A stretch of DNA of 64,000 nucleotides from Diogma glabrata (Eukaryota; Arthropoda; Insecta; Diptera; Cylindrotomidae). The stretch covers positions 215,152,953 to 215,216,952 of the forward strand of contig OY856188.1 in assembly GCA_963693315.1 (NCBI GenBank). The letters run 5' to 3'. A program made the position numbers and the translations under genes. The notes under the pieces were generated by a model. The model was not told where the DNA came from, ran no database searches, and worked only from the letters and a program-made list of their open reading frames with translations. Each line of letters opens with the position of its first letter. Position 1 is the stretch's first letter. Shown here piece by piece: positions 10,600 through 21,934 of this stretch.

Positions 10600-12215
10600 T
10601 TATCACTAGTTTTATAAAAGCTGAAAACATAAAAAACCACACGAAACAGTAATTTATTTGCCAAACACATCAACAGACAACAACTAAGTTGATGCTGGCG
10701 AGGTCGAAAAACAAAGAGTTCTGATTATGTTTTAGCTTATTTTAAATTCTTGCCGCAAACATACAAAATATTTAAAAAAATACAAGCACTACAAATTCTT
10801 GTACTTATAAATAACGCAGCTATGTTCAAAAGTTTTTTGCAACTATAAGAATTGATATCAAACATTAATAATAAAAAGAAAACTACGCCAAACCACAAAC
10901 AAGTTAAAACCAACTCCCACAAAATAAATTCCTTAATTAAAACTCCTTTCTCAAAAGGATTAAAATTATATAAATGTTTCCCAAAATATATCAGGTGTAT
11001 CTAATTTGTAACAAGAAACATAATATCCTATTTCTATTTACAAAAAAGAGCTCAAGAAACCGTAAAGAAAATTTTAATTTATTCAACATAAAATTAATTT
11101 GTCGCGTAAAGAAATGAAAATATTAGCAATTTAAAGTTAAATTTATTCCAGAAAACATTTTTTGATCATTATAATCGAATAAAAAACGAAGTCCTTTTTC
11201 CTTCATTGAATTTTATATTGGAAATACCGTACTTTAATGTAAATTAAAAATAATTTAACTTAATATTTTCCTTATACATAACGTTATAGCTTTTTTCGAA
11301 CACACAAAATACAATCCAAGGATTTCCGGTTTCATAGTATTTATTTGAATTTTTTTTTTCTTCAACTTAAAAGAAAAAAATTATAATTTTTAAAAATTAA
11401 ATGTATTGGCAAATAAACCTAGAAAAATATGAAACAAAATAGTCTAAAGAACAACCCTTTTCTTTAAGGCTATAGGGAGAACTATAAATACAAAAAAATT
11501 ACCACAAACATAACGTACGGCTGACGCTGATAGCGGTGACGATTTTTATATTCTTGGTTCGTGAAAATAAAAGAAAATTGTATTTAAATAAAATAAACAT
11601 TAAACAAAGGAAAATTATTTTCTTGTTTCTGATATTAATTAAACGGTGGTTTGTACTGGTAGATGCTTACAATTGTAATGTACTATTAACGATACAATAT
11701 TGTTTTAATATTTAATAATTCACAGACTAACTTAAGGACAAAACTAACTTAAAAACCAAGTTTAATATGACTAATTTTTAAAAAAAATTCTCTTATCCTT
11801 AAGATACATATATATACGTTGTTTAATAGTGTTCGTACAATAATTTATTTAGGGTTTTTGTTTTATCCAGATGTAAGTAATAGCTCACGGCACGAATTTT
11901 ATTCGATTTAAAATACTAGACCGAAAAAATAATTTTAAGAACACCCTTAAACGCCTTTAACGTAATTTATAATTTCCCTTTGTCGTTATTTTCTGTAGTT
12001 TAAAATTTGAATTAAAGTTTTAGTTGACCAAATACATATTCATTTTCGTTATTTTATAACTTTGGTAGTTCGAAATCAAGTCCATTTATAGTTAAAAAAT
12101 TAAAGTTATTTTTAATTATTCAAACAATCTTATGTTTTTTATAGTGGATATTTTATAGCGTTTATATATCAATATAAGACGTTGAGTGACCTTGTATCTC
12201 CAAGCTGTCGTTTGT
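10600..12215. other. Gene-free AT-rich stretch
   Basis: No coding region, RNA gene or recognised repeat was seen. Open frames here are short and of low complexity. Confidence 0.45.
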
Positions 12216-12216
12216 C

Positions 12217-12290
12217 GTAGTTTAAGCTCAGTTGTTAAAGCGGCAGGATTATAACTCTAGAAACAGGGTTCGATTGGGGGTCACTTGTTC
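12217..12290 (+). ncRNA. tRNA-like sequence (second SINE-type head)
   Basis: The block has a D-arm/A-box-like part, TTTAAGCTCAGTTGTTAAAG, and a B box GGTTCGATT about 40 bp later, as in tRNA genes. The acceptor stem does not close. It is a different tRNA-like sequence from the one at 8459-8537. It lies directly beside the repeat at 12310-12470 and may be the promoter-bearing head of the same short element. Confidence 0.5.
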
Positions 12291-12309
12291 AGAATGAATG
12301 TTTTCAGAC

Positions 12310-12470
12310 CATATGCAGGCAAATTCTGTAACTGTGAAGCGGTGGAAGTGATAAGTTTTTCATCACTTAACCGCAAAAATATCTAAGTGGGTGAGTGAAG
12401 TCTTAAAACTATAAATTTAACACCGACTTTTTGTTTGATATTAAAATGAAACAGTTTCTTTTGTTGTTAT
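12310..12470 (+). repeat. Repeat Q, copy 1
   Basis: It shares AAATTCTGTAACT, TGAAGCGGTG, ATCACTT and GTTAACACCGA-like words in the same order with 34280-34440. There a partial inverted copy also exists (34160-34283), making a foldback. It is non-coding. Confidence 0.6.
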
Positions 12471-12791
12471 TGTAGACCAGGGCCAATCCTGTTAACGGAA
12501 AAAAAAATTCTTAGCAGTATACGAACGGTCAGAAAATGTAGTTAATGGTCTAAGTAATTAAGGAAAAATCGACGAAACTGAGTAAAAGTCCCGGAAAGGG
12601 GTGGGGGTTATAGTATATACGTTTTTAGGGGTTTTTATCAGTTTTTTGCGATTTGCGGCTAAACTATGCATCCTCTCGAAAAAAGTTTAAGACAAAAGTT
12701 GTAGATAATAAAAAAATCTAAAACTTTCTTACCGGGCATTATTGACCATAACCACAAAATTATCGAGAAAAATGCAAGAAACCGTATTTTT

Positions 12792-15780
12792 AGGGTTCCG
12801 TTTTTTATACGGAACACTATTGGTGAGAGTAAAACGAGTTTTTCACATTATATCGATTATCTCTCGTAAACTATAAATGCTATGGACTTGAAATTTGAGG
12901 TGCGTATAAAACTAATCTGTCCACATGAAATGACGAATACAAATAAAACTAAAGTGGTTTTCGTTTGGTTTACAGGGGTTCGATGTGAGACCTTTGAGAA
13001 AATAGATTTTTTTATTTATTCAAGTAGGGTATCATATGAAAGGGCTTCATTTCAGTATTCCTTAAAAATTTATTTTGGAATTTCACACCTCACCATTTTT
13101 TGTATAATTCTGAATAATGACGTTTTTCTTGTGTTTTCTTAACTCAATTAGCTCCGAACCTAACTGATCGAAAATTTTCAAATGTATTTGGAATGATAGA
13201 AAAATTAGTACAGTTTTAATAAAAAATATATAAAAGTGTTATATTCTCATAATTAGATTTATTAAGGGGGTGGAAATGAGGAGGGGTAAAAACACTATTT
13301 AAAATGTGGTCAAGTGGGGTGTCATTTGAAAGAGCACCTAATTTAAAAATCATTGCAATTTTTTTTAGAATTTTGCAATGCACAGTTTTTGAGTTATTGT
13401 CAAAAACATACCGTTTCCCCCCCCCCCCTTCGTTTCGACACTGATTGACAGAAAAATTTGGAAAAATTCACAGAGTTAGGAAATTCGGTAAATTTTGTAT
13501 GAAAATTATACCGAAGTCTCAAATAATTATATTTCTGTGTGTTTAGGGGACCGGTGTAAAGAGGGTAAAAAAAAATTTTTTTTGACCCAAGCAAGTGGGG
13601 TGTCATTTGAAAGAGCACCTAATTTAAAATTTGTTGCAGTTTTTTTTAGAATTTTGCGGTGCACAGTTTTTGAGTTATGGACAAAAAAGTGCAAAATTCA
13701 AACCGTTCCCCCCCCTTCGTTTCGACACTGATTGACATAAAAATGTGGAAAAATTCACAGAGTTAGGCCATTTGGTAAATTTTGTATGAAAATTATAGCG
13801 AAGTCTCAAATAATTATATTTCTGTGTGTTTAGGGGACCGGGGTAAAGAGGGTAAAAAAAAAACTTTTTTGACCCAAACGAACACCGAAAGAAAAAATCT
13901 TGTTTGATTCAAACATGTTACATTGTTAATCGAAAATTAAGTGAAAATTGGGGAACTAAATACGTTTGTGATTGAATCAACCAACGCTCCGTATTAAATT
14001 AACAATTTAACCGTTGTTGATATATTTTTTTATAAGTATCACAAACATATTTGATTTAACCATGTTTGTAGTTGAGTCAATTATGATTTAATTTTCAATT
14101 GACTACAAACGTGATAAATTAAAAATTAGACTAAAAATAGTGATATTGAATACGTTTGTGATAGAATCAAGCAATACGCCGTATTAAATCTTTTGGTTTG
14201 GTACATCTTTATTATGTTTTTGCTGCTATCGATGTTTGTATGGGTTCGTTTTTTTCGTAAATATAATATTTGAAATTTTTTATATTAGAAGTATGTATTT
14301 CGCATCAATCCCGACAAACATTTTTATGCATAAAGCTAGCGTTCGTATATTTACGTTCTAAATAGGAAATGTATGAGTGTGATTTTGTTTGTAAAGGATG
14401 CGTCCATTTTTTCGCCATTTTTTTAATGATACAAAAAATTTAAATATTTGAATTATTTGTAGAAAATAATAGTAATTTTCCATAATTTTCTCATTATTAT
14501 GAAAAATTAAATTAAAATATCGATAAATGGACATGAAACAAGACAAATAAAATATATTAAAAAAATATAATAATTTTTTTAAATCACCAAAATTAATTAT
14601 AGAAAGGGCCTGTTTCATTTACGATATTTTTGTTATAACATTAACTGAAAAATTTCTTTCGCACCTAATTTTATATGCAAATAATATGAAAATTATTTAA
14701 ATCAATTAAACACATCTAAATTATTTCCTAAAGTAAAATGTTAAATAAAACCAGCCATGTTAAAATATATAAAAACTTTTTATTTTTCTATTCTTTTTCT
14801 TTATTTTGTTTATTAGTTTCTTTTCTTCTAGTTTTTTATTTTAACAAACACAATAATTTTCAAACAAAAACATGAACAAACTGAACTGAAAAATATGAAC
14901 AAGAAAAATTGATCACGCCGTGGTTGATTTAAATAATGAAAATTGTTACGTTTTTTAAAATAAATTGACAATGCTACATTGGTTAAAATAAACACGTTCG
15001 TATTAGACGCAAAATCAAACAAGCTTTGTAGTTGATTCTACCAACGTTTTTTTTTCGGTGAATGGGGTGTCATTTGAAAGATCACCTAATTCAGAATTTG
15101 TTGCAATTTTTTTTAGAATTTTCCGGTGCACAGTTTTTGAGTTATGGACAAAAAAGTGCAAAATTCAGACCGTTCCCCCCCCCTACGTTTCGACACTGAT
15201 TGACAGAAAAATTTGAAAAAAATTCACAGAGCTAGGCAATTCGGTAAATTTTGTATGAAAATTGTACCGAAGTCTCAAATAATTATATTTCTGAGTGTTT
15301 AGGGGACCGGGGTAAAGAGGGTAAAAAAAAAACTTTTTTGACCCAAGCGAGTGGGGTGTCATTTGAAAGAACACCTAATTTAAAATTTGTTGCAATTTTT
15401 TTTAGAATTTTTCGGTGCACAGCTTTTGAGTTATGGACAAAAAAGTGCAAAATTCAGACCGTCCCCCCCCCCCCTACGTTTCGACACTGATTGACAGAAA
15501 AATTTGAAAAAATTCACAGAGCTAGGCAATTCGGTAAATTTTGTATGAAAATTATACCGAAGTCTCAAATAATTATATTTCTGAGTGTTTAGGGGACCGG
15601 GGTAAAGAGGGTAAAAAAAAAACTTTTTTGACCCAAGCGAGTGGGGTGTCATTTGAAAGAGCACCTAATTTATAATTCGTTGCAATTTTTTTTAGAATTT
15701 TTCGGTGCACAGTTTTTGAGTTATGGACAAAAAAGGGCAAAATTCAAACCGTTCCCCCCCCCTACGTTTCGACACTGATT
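12792..15780 (+). mobile_element. GTTCCG-family element, 5' part (copy 1)
   Basis: It starts AGGGTTCCGTTTTTTATACG after a run of five T. The first 550 bp match the start of the complete copy at 55354, including a frame (12882-13142) that stays open in both copies only because the DNA is similar. Then come four to five tandem repeats of about 288 bp. Their landmarks are GTGGGGTGTCATTTGAAAG, GAGTTATGGACAAAAAAG, a run of 8-11 C, TTTCGACACTGATTGACAG and TGTTTAGGGGACCGG. A 1178-bp element is inserted at 13883-15060. The copy stops inside a repeat at 15780; the 3' remainder is at 30950-31744. No protein is encoded. Confidence 0.8.
13883..15060. mobile_element. 1178-bp CACCGAAA/TTTCGGTG element nested in GTTCCG copy 1
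   Basis: The ends are CACCGAAAGAAAAAA and TTTTTTTTCGGTG, inverted copies of about 13 bp. Outside, the ~288-bp repeat is split: ...GACCCAAACGAA on the left and AATGGGGTGTCATTTG on the right, exactly the words that are adjacent at 56341-56361. The target duplication is at most AA or is hidden in the sequence. Inside are two direct copies of a block with ATACGTTTGTGAT and CCGTATTAAAT (about 13955-13998 and 14149-14190). No convincing coding region is present. A non-autonomous DNA transposon is likely. Confidence 0.75.
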
Positions 15781-16283
15781 GTGACATCCTTTATACTGAT
15801 TCTTAGAGCAATTCTTAATTTTGCAAGTCTTTTAGAGTGAATATAACCAGTTATCCAAAAGAAAGAAGACTTTATTTCAAAATTATCACGGTCCTTTACT
15901 ATCTATTGTATATTGTATTGTATTGTATGCCATAAGTGGGCCCAAAAGGTGGCGTAAATTCTCAAGGTTTAAATCAGATTGATGTGATTTGTTAGTTTGT
16001 GTTAAGATCCACGTTTGTAATCCATTCATAATCACTGGTTTAATAAATTTCTTGTATAACTTTAGAAAATGTTGAGTTTTAATTGAATGGTAAGGTCGAT
16101 AACCTGCAATTATTTTAGGGTTAATATTTGTTTAATATGCTATTGTTTAAGTCAAACATTGATCTTTTGTTAATTTTAAATATTGTTAAAATTATACGTT
16201 GTTTTTCAAGCACCGACCTAAATGTCGAACTTATGTAATCTAACACAAAAAAATTGTTGCTATAGAAAGAACTGAAAATTTTA
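15781..16283. other. Unassigned non-coding spacer
   Basis: It begins at the abrupt end of GTTCCG copy 1 and runs to the left GTAAAGCGATGA repeat. It contains a short TATTGTATTGTATTG run near 15905. No similarity elsewhere in the window was seen. It may be part of the same insertion as 16298-30929. Confidence 0.35.
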
Positions 16284-17123
16284 GTAAAGCGATGATGTAT
16301 GTGAAGTTAGCCCAGTTTTCATCCCCGAAAAACGCGATGGCAACACTAAAATATAATATCATGACACTTTCAACTGTCAGCCCAGAAATTTTACTCTCAG
16401 CCCAGAAAAATGACTATCACGACAGTTGTTTATTAAGTTAGCTCAACTTTTCTTCCGGAACAACTTAAATGAATTTGGACTTAAATGAATATGATAGTCT
16501 AAGATCCGGCTGCAGGATTAGTTCACTCATCGATTTTTTGATAAAACCAAATTTTTATGTATATTTATAATTAGGAGAATATATATCTACCAGGTTGCCT
16601 ATCCAAATTTGGCCGCCAGTATTTTTAATTAAATTATTTTTATTTGATTTTTGGGAAAAAATTTCGTTCACTTGTTTTTTAAATAAAATGTCGTCTACAT
16701 CACGGCAAATTATATAACGATTCTAAAAAATCACGGTTGCCGTTGCGCACCTGGCCGCACCTCTACGCAGCCAGGCGTAAACAGGTATGATTTCGATACA
16801 TTTATACGTTCATAACGTACATTGATTAATTCTATATCAAATTAAAGCTAATTTTTTTCTTTTTATTATCATATATGCAAATGAGGGTTGCTGGCTGTTA
16901 AAGATGATAAATATTTAAGGTAGAGTGAAAGAGAGTTAGCGCGTAACATCATTTGTCAGACGAGGATAGCGATTGCCAGCTGTACGACGCTCTTAAGCCA
17001 TTGCAAATGCGTCGAATGTTAGTGTTCTCAACCACCGGGGAGTAATAGAGACGACTTAATAAATACTCCAAAAAAAAAGTCTTCCTTTTCAAAATGACAA
17101 ATTTAAAAATTACAACAAAAAAT

Positions 17124-17515
17124 GGTACAATCCTAGTTTATTCCCCCAAATAAATTTGCGTTTTTTTTTCAGATAAATAGAAAGATTAGGTTCTCTGCAT
17201 TCTAATTATGAAAAAAAAAATTGCGGAAATGAGGGGGCAAAAGTTATAAAGGATCAAACTTTCAATTTTACCTTGGTCCCCCTTTGGTTTGTTTTTAGTT
17301 TTTTTTTTTTCTTTTTTTTCTTATTTTTATTTATTATTTATTTATATTTTATCACACACTAAAATTTTAAAATTTAAAAAAATACCTTGGTCCCCTTTGA
17401 GTTTTTAGAAGTAACTTGATTTGATTTTTGATTTTTTTTTTTGACTCGCTTCTGCGACCTTGCACAACTTCGATCAAAAATAGCACCACACCCCCACCCG
17501 TACGCTCCCCCTACC

Positions 17516-17549
<34 letters not shown>

Positions 17550-17735
17550 CGTCGCCTCCGCGTCCCCTGCGCCTGGGGGGACCAAGGTAAAATTGAAAGT
17601 TTGATCCTTTATAACTTTTGATCCCCTCATTTCGGCAATTTTTTTTTTCATAATTAGGATGCAGAGGACCCAAGCTTTCTATTTGTCTGAAAAAAAAACG
17701 CAAATTTATTTGAGGAGATAAACTAGGAATGTTCC
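17124..17735. mobile_element. 612-bp nested foldback with 8-bp target duplication (hAT-like)
   Basis: Ends are GGTACAATCCTAGTTTAT and, inward from the right, GGAACATTCCTAGTTTAT. The arms stay inverted for about 165 bp, with TAAATTTGCG, AATAGAAAG, TCTGCAT, TATAAAGGATCAAAC and ACCTTGGTCCCCC. CAAAAAAT occurs on both sides (17116-17123 and 17736-17743), while foldback copy A has a single CAAAAAAT at the same place (7300-7307), i.e. the empty site. An 8-bp duplication fits the hAT superfamily. The centre contains a run of 32 C. Confidence 0.85.
17517..17548. repeat. 32-bp cytosine homopolymer
   Basis: An uninterrupted run of 32 C follows a C-rich lead (ACCCCCACCC, CTCCCCC), at the centre of the nested 612-bp element. 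In an AT-rich genome this is exceptional. Length may be uncertain in the assembly. The complementary G run could form quadruplex structures. Confidence 0.9.
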
Positions 17736-19183
17736 CAAAAAATTAATATTGATTTAACTCTCTTTCACTCTACCTTAAATATTTATCATCTTTAACAGCC
17801 AGCAACCCTTATTTGCGGCCGGATTTTATTAGGCAACCATATATGATAATAAAAAGAAAAAAATTAGCTTTAATTTGATATAGAATTAATCAATGTACGT
17901 TATGAACGTATAAATGTATCGAAATCATACCTGTTTACGCCTGGCTGCGTAGAGGTGCGGCCAGGTGCGCAACGGCAACCGTGATTTTTTAGAACCGTTA
18001 TATAATTTGCCGTGATGTAGACGACATTTTATTTAAAAAACAAGTGAACGAAATTTTTTCCCAAAAATCAATTAAAAATAATTTAATTAAAAATACTGGC
18101 GGCCAAATTTGGATAGGCAACCTGGTAGATATATATTCTCCTAATTAAAAATATACATAAAAATTTGGTTTTATCAAAAAATCGATGAGCGCACTAATCC
18201 TGCAGCCGGATCTCGTACTATGAGTTCTTTTGCGAAAATTAACAAATTTGATAAAATATTTTCACAATTGTGTTCAAAACAGCTAGTGTAGTGCAATAAA
18301 AAATTTTTTTAATGAAGTTGTGGTACTGTTTCTTGAATTTTCTAAACCATTTACTGGCCGCAAAATGTAATAATTGTAAAACAAAATAAAAGTTAAATTA
18401 TATGTTATATGATTTTTCCAACATTTCGAGATAACACAGGAGAATTTCAGAATTTTTTAGAAGCCAACAAAAGAATTTTTAAAATTTTATCGAAAAGAAA
18501 AAATATAACTTCTTTTCATAATTTTAGATTTTGAATAAACTTGAATAATTTTGGATAATTACTTCAAATTCATAATGATCTAACTTTAAACAAACATTAT
18601 TCACAAAAACAATTACGCAAATTATATGATATACTATATCACACATGGCCAAACCGCGGCTCGCGAGCCGCATGCGGCTCTTTAAAAGAATAAATGCGGC
18701 TCTCGAAAAGAAATGAAAAAATTAAATAATATTTAATAATTCATAAAAATTGTAACAAAATTAGAAATAATACATATAATTTATAATGCTGTTTAATATA
18801 ATATGAAAATATAACAAGTAAAATAAAATATTTAAAATAATAATATAATATGATTGAATGCAATCATTTTATTATATTTAGGTTCGTCCTGTCGAAGTTA
18901 CTACTATTGGAGTTTTTTGCGACTTTATTTTAGTTTGATACTACTTTACTTCGCGAATCAAGTTTAAGTATAATCCGCTGTTATAAATAAATTTAACTAA
19001 TTTTATTATTTAAGGTTATACGTTTAACATATTCTAGTGGACTAAAAATAAAATCACCTGTATTCGTTTCAAATTAATGCACAAAAATCTTTCTCAAAAT
19101 CAAGTCTTTCCTTTTGGATTCGTTTGTTTTTCTATGATTATCTTTTTCTGCAATTTTTTTATAATAGTTATTTGTTTAACTAG

Positions 19184-19282
19184 GCAGCAAAGTAGTAAAT
19201 TGACTGCCGCGGCTGATAGTTCATAGCCGAGCGAGCGAGGCTAGGAAGTCAGCCAAGGCAGTCAATCTACCTTGCTGCCGAG
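19184..19282. repeat. Inverted repeat in the hAT 5' region
   Basis: GGCAGCAAAGTAG...TTGACTGCC on the left pairs with GGCAGTCAATCTACCTTGCTGCC on the right, continuing imperfectly inward through GGCTGA/TCAGCC and TAGCC/GGCTA. Arms are about 45 bp. Words from it recur at about 19450-19490 (TTGCTGCCTAGGCAG, CACTTTGCTGACTG). It may be a subterminal structure of the hAT element or a tiny element inserted in it. Confidence 0.65.
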
Positions 19283-19841
19283 TTGAACATATAATTTTTT
19301 CTCCAATTAATTACAATGATATGTAATTTAATAATTATTACTTTAAAAATAAAGCAAAATTTTGAAAAAGGAAAAAAAAAATCGATTAAAAAAATTCTTT
19401 TTTTAATCGCAATATCTGTTAATTTCTATGAAGTCTAATTATTAAAGTACTTGCTTTGCTGCCTAGGCAGGAAAAGTGCCACTTTGCTGACTGAAATAAG
19501 TCTGCAAAATTTATATTTACTATCTATCGGAGAAAAACAATATTTTTGATATTTTATCTTTAGGCAATTTGCCGACGTTAAATTTAATGTATCCTTTAAT
19601 ATTCCAATTAAAAAATGAATAAGTTCATAATTAAATAGAATTAAAAACACGTGCAAATCCGACATACGCTACCTCAACCGCTTCTAACATCTACGACAGT
19701 AAGATATTACCCTAAACCAAAAACGAAATTAAAAACTTAAGGAAATTGCAAGAAAAAAACGGTGATTTCATCTCTTGTAGCGAAATATAATATTTTGCGT
19801 GTTTTTTATCAATACTCCGTTTTTTAATTTAACTGCTAAAT

Positions 19842-21698
19842 ATGTCAGACCACAAAAAAAGGAGATATGACGGATAAAATCGTAGCTTCAGCCAAGAATG
19901 GGTTGAAGCATACGCATTCATCGATAAAGGGGGAAAACCTTTGTGTCTTATTTGCAATGAATCACTTGCTCATTATAAAACCAGTAATTTAAAACGGCAT
20001 CACGAAAAAAACCATAGTAAATTTTTGGATAATTATCCGTTGAATACCAACATCCGAACAAATAAAATAAACTCTTTAAAATCTGCATTAAGTAATCAGC
20101 AAACATTATTATCATCTTTTAGTTCAGAAACTGATAATACTACCGAGGCTAGTTTTATGATCGATTGGAACATCGCCCATGCTAAACGACCTTACACTGA
20201 GGGAAAATTTATCAAAAAGAATATGGAACAGGTGGTTAAAATGCTGGATCCTTTAAATATCAAATTGCACAGATTATTTAGCAATGTTCCAGTATCACGT
20301 CATACCATGAGCGACGTATTATGGAAATAAGTAAAGATATTAAACAGCGACCACAAGTAGATGTAAAAAATAGTGTAGATTTCAGCTTAGACCTTGACGA
20401 ATCAATCGATATACAAGACACCCCTCCCCAGTTAGCTGTATTTATCCGATACGTTTCCTTATCTTTAATCGTAAAGGAAGAACTATTGGATTTGGTAGCA
20501 CTTAAAAATAGTACTCGTGGTATTGATACTAAGAGTGCCCTTGATAATATATTGTCAGATACAGATATTCCACTGAATAATTTGGTAAGTATAGCAACTG
20601 ACGGAGCACCTGCAATGTTAGGAAAAATGTAGGCCTTATTGGTCTATTAAAAAATGATCCAAGAAAATCCGAATTTTGGCACTTCATTGCATTGTTCATC
20701 GTGAACATTTAGTTGCAAAATATTTTAAATACGAAAACGTAATGAAAACTGTGCTACAAATGGTGAACTATATTCGGACGAATTCAAAAACCCATCGCCA
20801 ATTCAAAAACTTTATCGAAGCACTGGACTTTGAAGATCATCCTCAAGATATAACATTTTACGGACTTGTGCGATGGTTATCCACCTATAATGTTCTAAGC
20901 CGATTTGTTGATTTAATGGAACCTATTAGAAATTTCCTCAAAGAAAATAAAAACACCATCTGGAATTAAAGGATGATGAATTGATTAATGATTGTATGTT
21001 TTTGACTGATATAATGCAAAGGAAAAGATTTACAAGGAAAAGATAAAGTTATTACTGATCTTATTCAAACGATTCTGAGTTTTATTAAAAAAATTCAGCT
21101 TTTTCAAGGAGATTTAACAACAAAAGTGTTCAACCACTTTCCTCGTCTGAAGAACAGACTCTCTAAAATTAATGATAACAAACTAAGTGAATACGACAGT
21201 AAATTAGCAGAATTATTAAAAGACTTTCACTTGTGATTTAATGATCTGAATAATTTAAATATTTCTCTTAATTTACTTGTAAATCCATTCGAAATTAACA
21301 TTATTAACGAGGGCTTATCGATTCATTGTTATATTTTGCATGACAGTGCCTCAGGAGAAATGGAATTACTAGAGCTACAGGAAGATCACATTCTTAAAAT
21401 GCATCACAAAGCCACACAATCTCCGAATGAGTTTTGGAAACTAGTGTCTCAATCAAAGTACCCCAATTTGAAAAAAGCTGCTGCCAGATTACTGTCCATA
21501 TTCGGTACAACATATTGTTGTGAATCACTTTTTTCAACAATGAAGTTTATTAAATCAAACCACCGTTCACAACTTACAAATGAGCATTTAACGGAATTAA
21601 TTCGTATTGCGCTAACAAACTATGAACCAGATTTCAGAAAATTCACAGCCAAGTTACAAACAAACATGCCATCTACCAGCAGGCATGTCATGTAACAA
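19842..21698 (+). pseudogene. hAT transposase (BED finger, RNase H-like core, C-terminal dimerisation domain), broken
   Basis: The protein would cut and move the surrounding hAT element. The first ATG (19842) is followed by an in-frame TAA at 19875. A BED-type zinc finger then appears, with CLICNES (two Cys) and NLKRHHEKNH (two His), encoded at about 19942-20010. The frame breaks at about 20321-20330. The next part carries DESIDIQD and a downstream ATDGAPAM motif of the catalytic core (about 20390-20625), and breaks again near 20630. The part with HCIVHREHL follows (20676-20969), then breaks near 20966 and around 21230. The C-terminal domain stays open from 21336 to 21695, with YPNLKKAA, FGTTYCCESLFS and RSQLTNEHL. 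At least one stop and about four frame changes show a dead gene. The style resembles the SCAND3/ZBED5-like hAT lineage; that assignment is from motif recognition. Confidence 0.9.
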
Positions 21699-21934
21699 AC
21701 TTTAAATATGTATTTGTATGTATTTATAACCATAAGTACATAATTGTTTTTTCAATAAAATAACTATTTCCAAACAACTGATACTTTTGAAATTTTTTTT
21801 TTTTTTTTGTGGCTCTCGAAACGAGAGATTATTGTACTGCGGCTCAACGTGTAGTAAAGCTTGGCCACCTCTGTACTATATGCTACTCTCAGCCCCGAAA
21901 AATTATCTCTCCTGATAGTAATATATACATTTAT

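Larger units (their letters stand above)
16494..18221. mobile_element. Foldback DNA transposon, copy B
   Basis: Same family as 6675-8107, with arms at about 16494-16950 and 17745-18221. Tips read ATAGTCTAAGATCCGG (left) and, inward from the right, ATAGTACGAGATCCGG. The interior after TTAATATTGATTTAAC jumps straight to the right arm, so about 350 bp present in copy A are missing. A 612-bp element is inserted at 17124-17735. Copy B lies inside the left end of the giant element at 16298. Confidence 0.85.
18640..21873 (+). mobile_element. hAT transposon with 8-bp target duplication TACTATAT
   Basis: Terminal sequences are CACACATGGCC on the left and GGCCACCTCTG on the right, an imperfect 11-bp inverted pair. 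Next to them, in the left tip region, is GCGGCTCGCGAGCCGCATGC; in the right tip region are GCTCTCGAAACGAGAG and GCGGCTCAAC. TACTATAT is present on both sides (18632-18639 and 21874-21881). The unoccupied site, ATACTATATGCAACTCTCAG, is visible at two paralogous places, about 23013 and 24519. It carries a BED-finger transposase in broken frames. Eight-base duplications and TGGCCAA-type ends are typical of hAT elements. Confidence 0.92.

Noticed and set aside
12882..13142. Open frame conserved at the protein level with 55442-55711
   Set aside because: Both lie in the same part of two GTTCCG element copies, and the DNA is as similar as the protein. Flanking non-coding DNA is equally conserved, so there is no sign of selection on a protein.
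13400..15664. Repeated open frames with MTPHSLGSKK-like text, and plus-strand counterparts (also 55882-57265)
   Set aside because: Produced by the ~288-bp tandem repeats of the GTTCCG element in both strands; frames differ between units and no family is recognisable.
17374..17703. 109-codon minus-strand frame with a Gly run
   Set aside because: The Gly run is the translation of the 32-C homopolymer; the rest lies in the inverted arms of the nested element.
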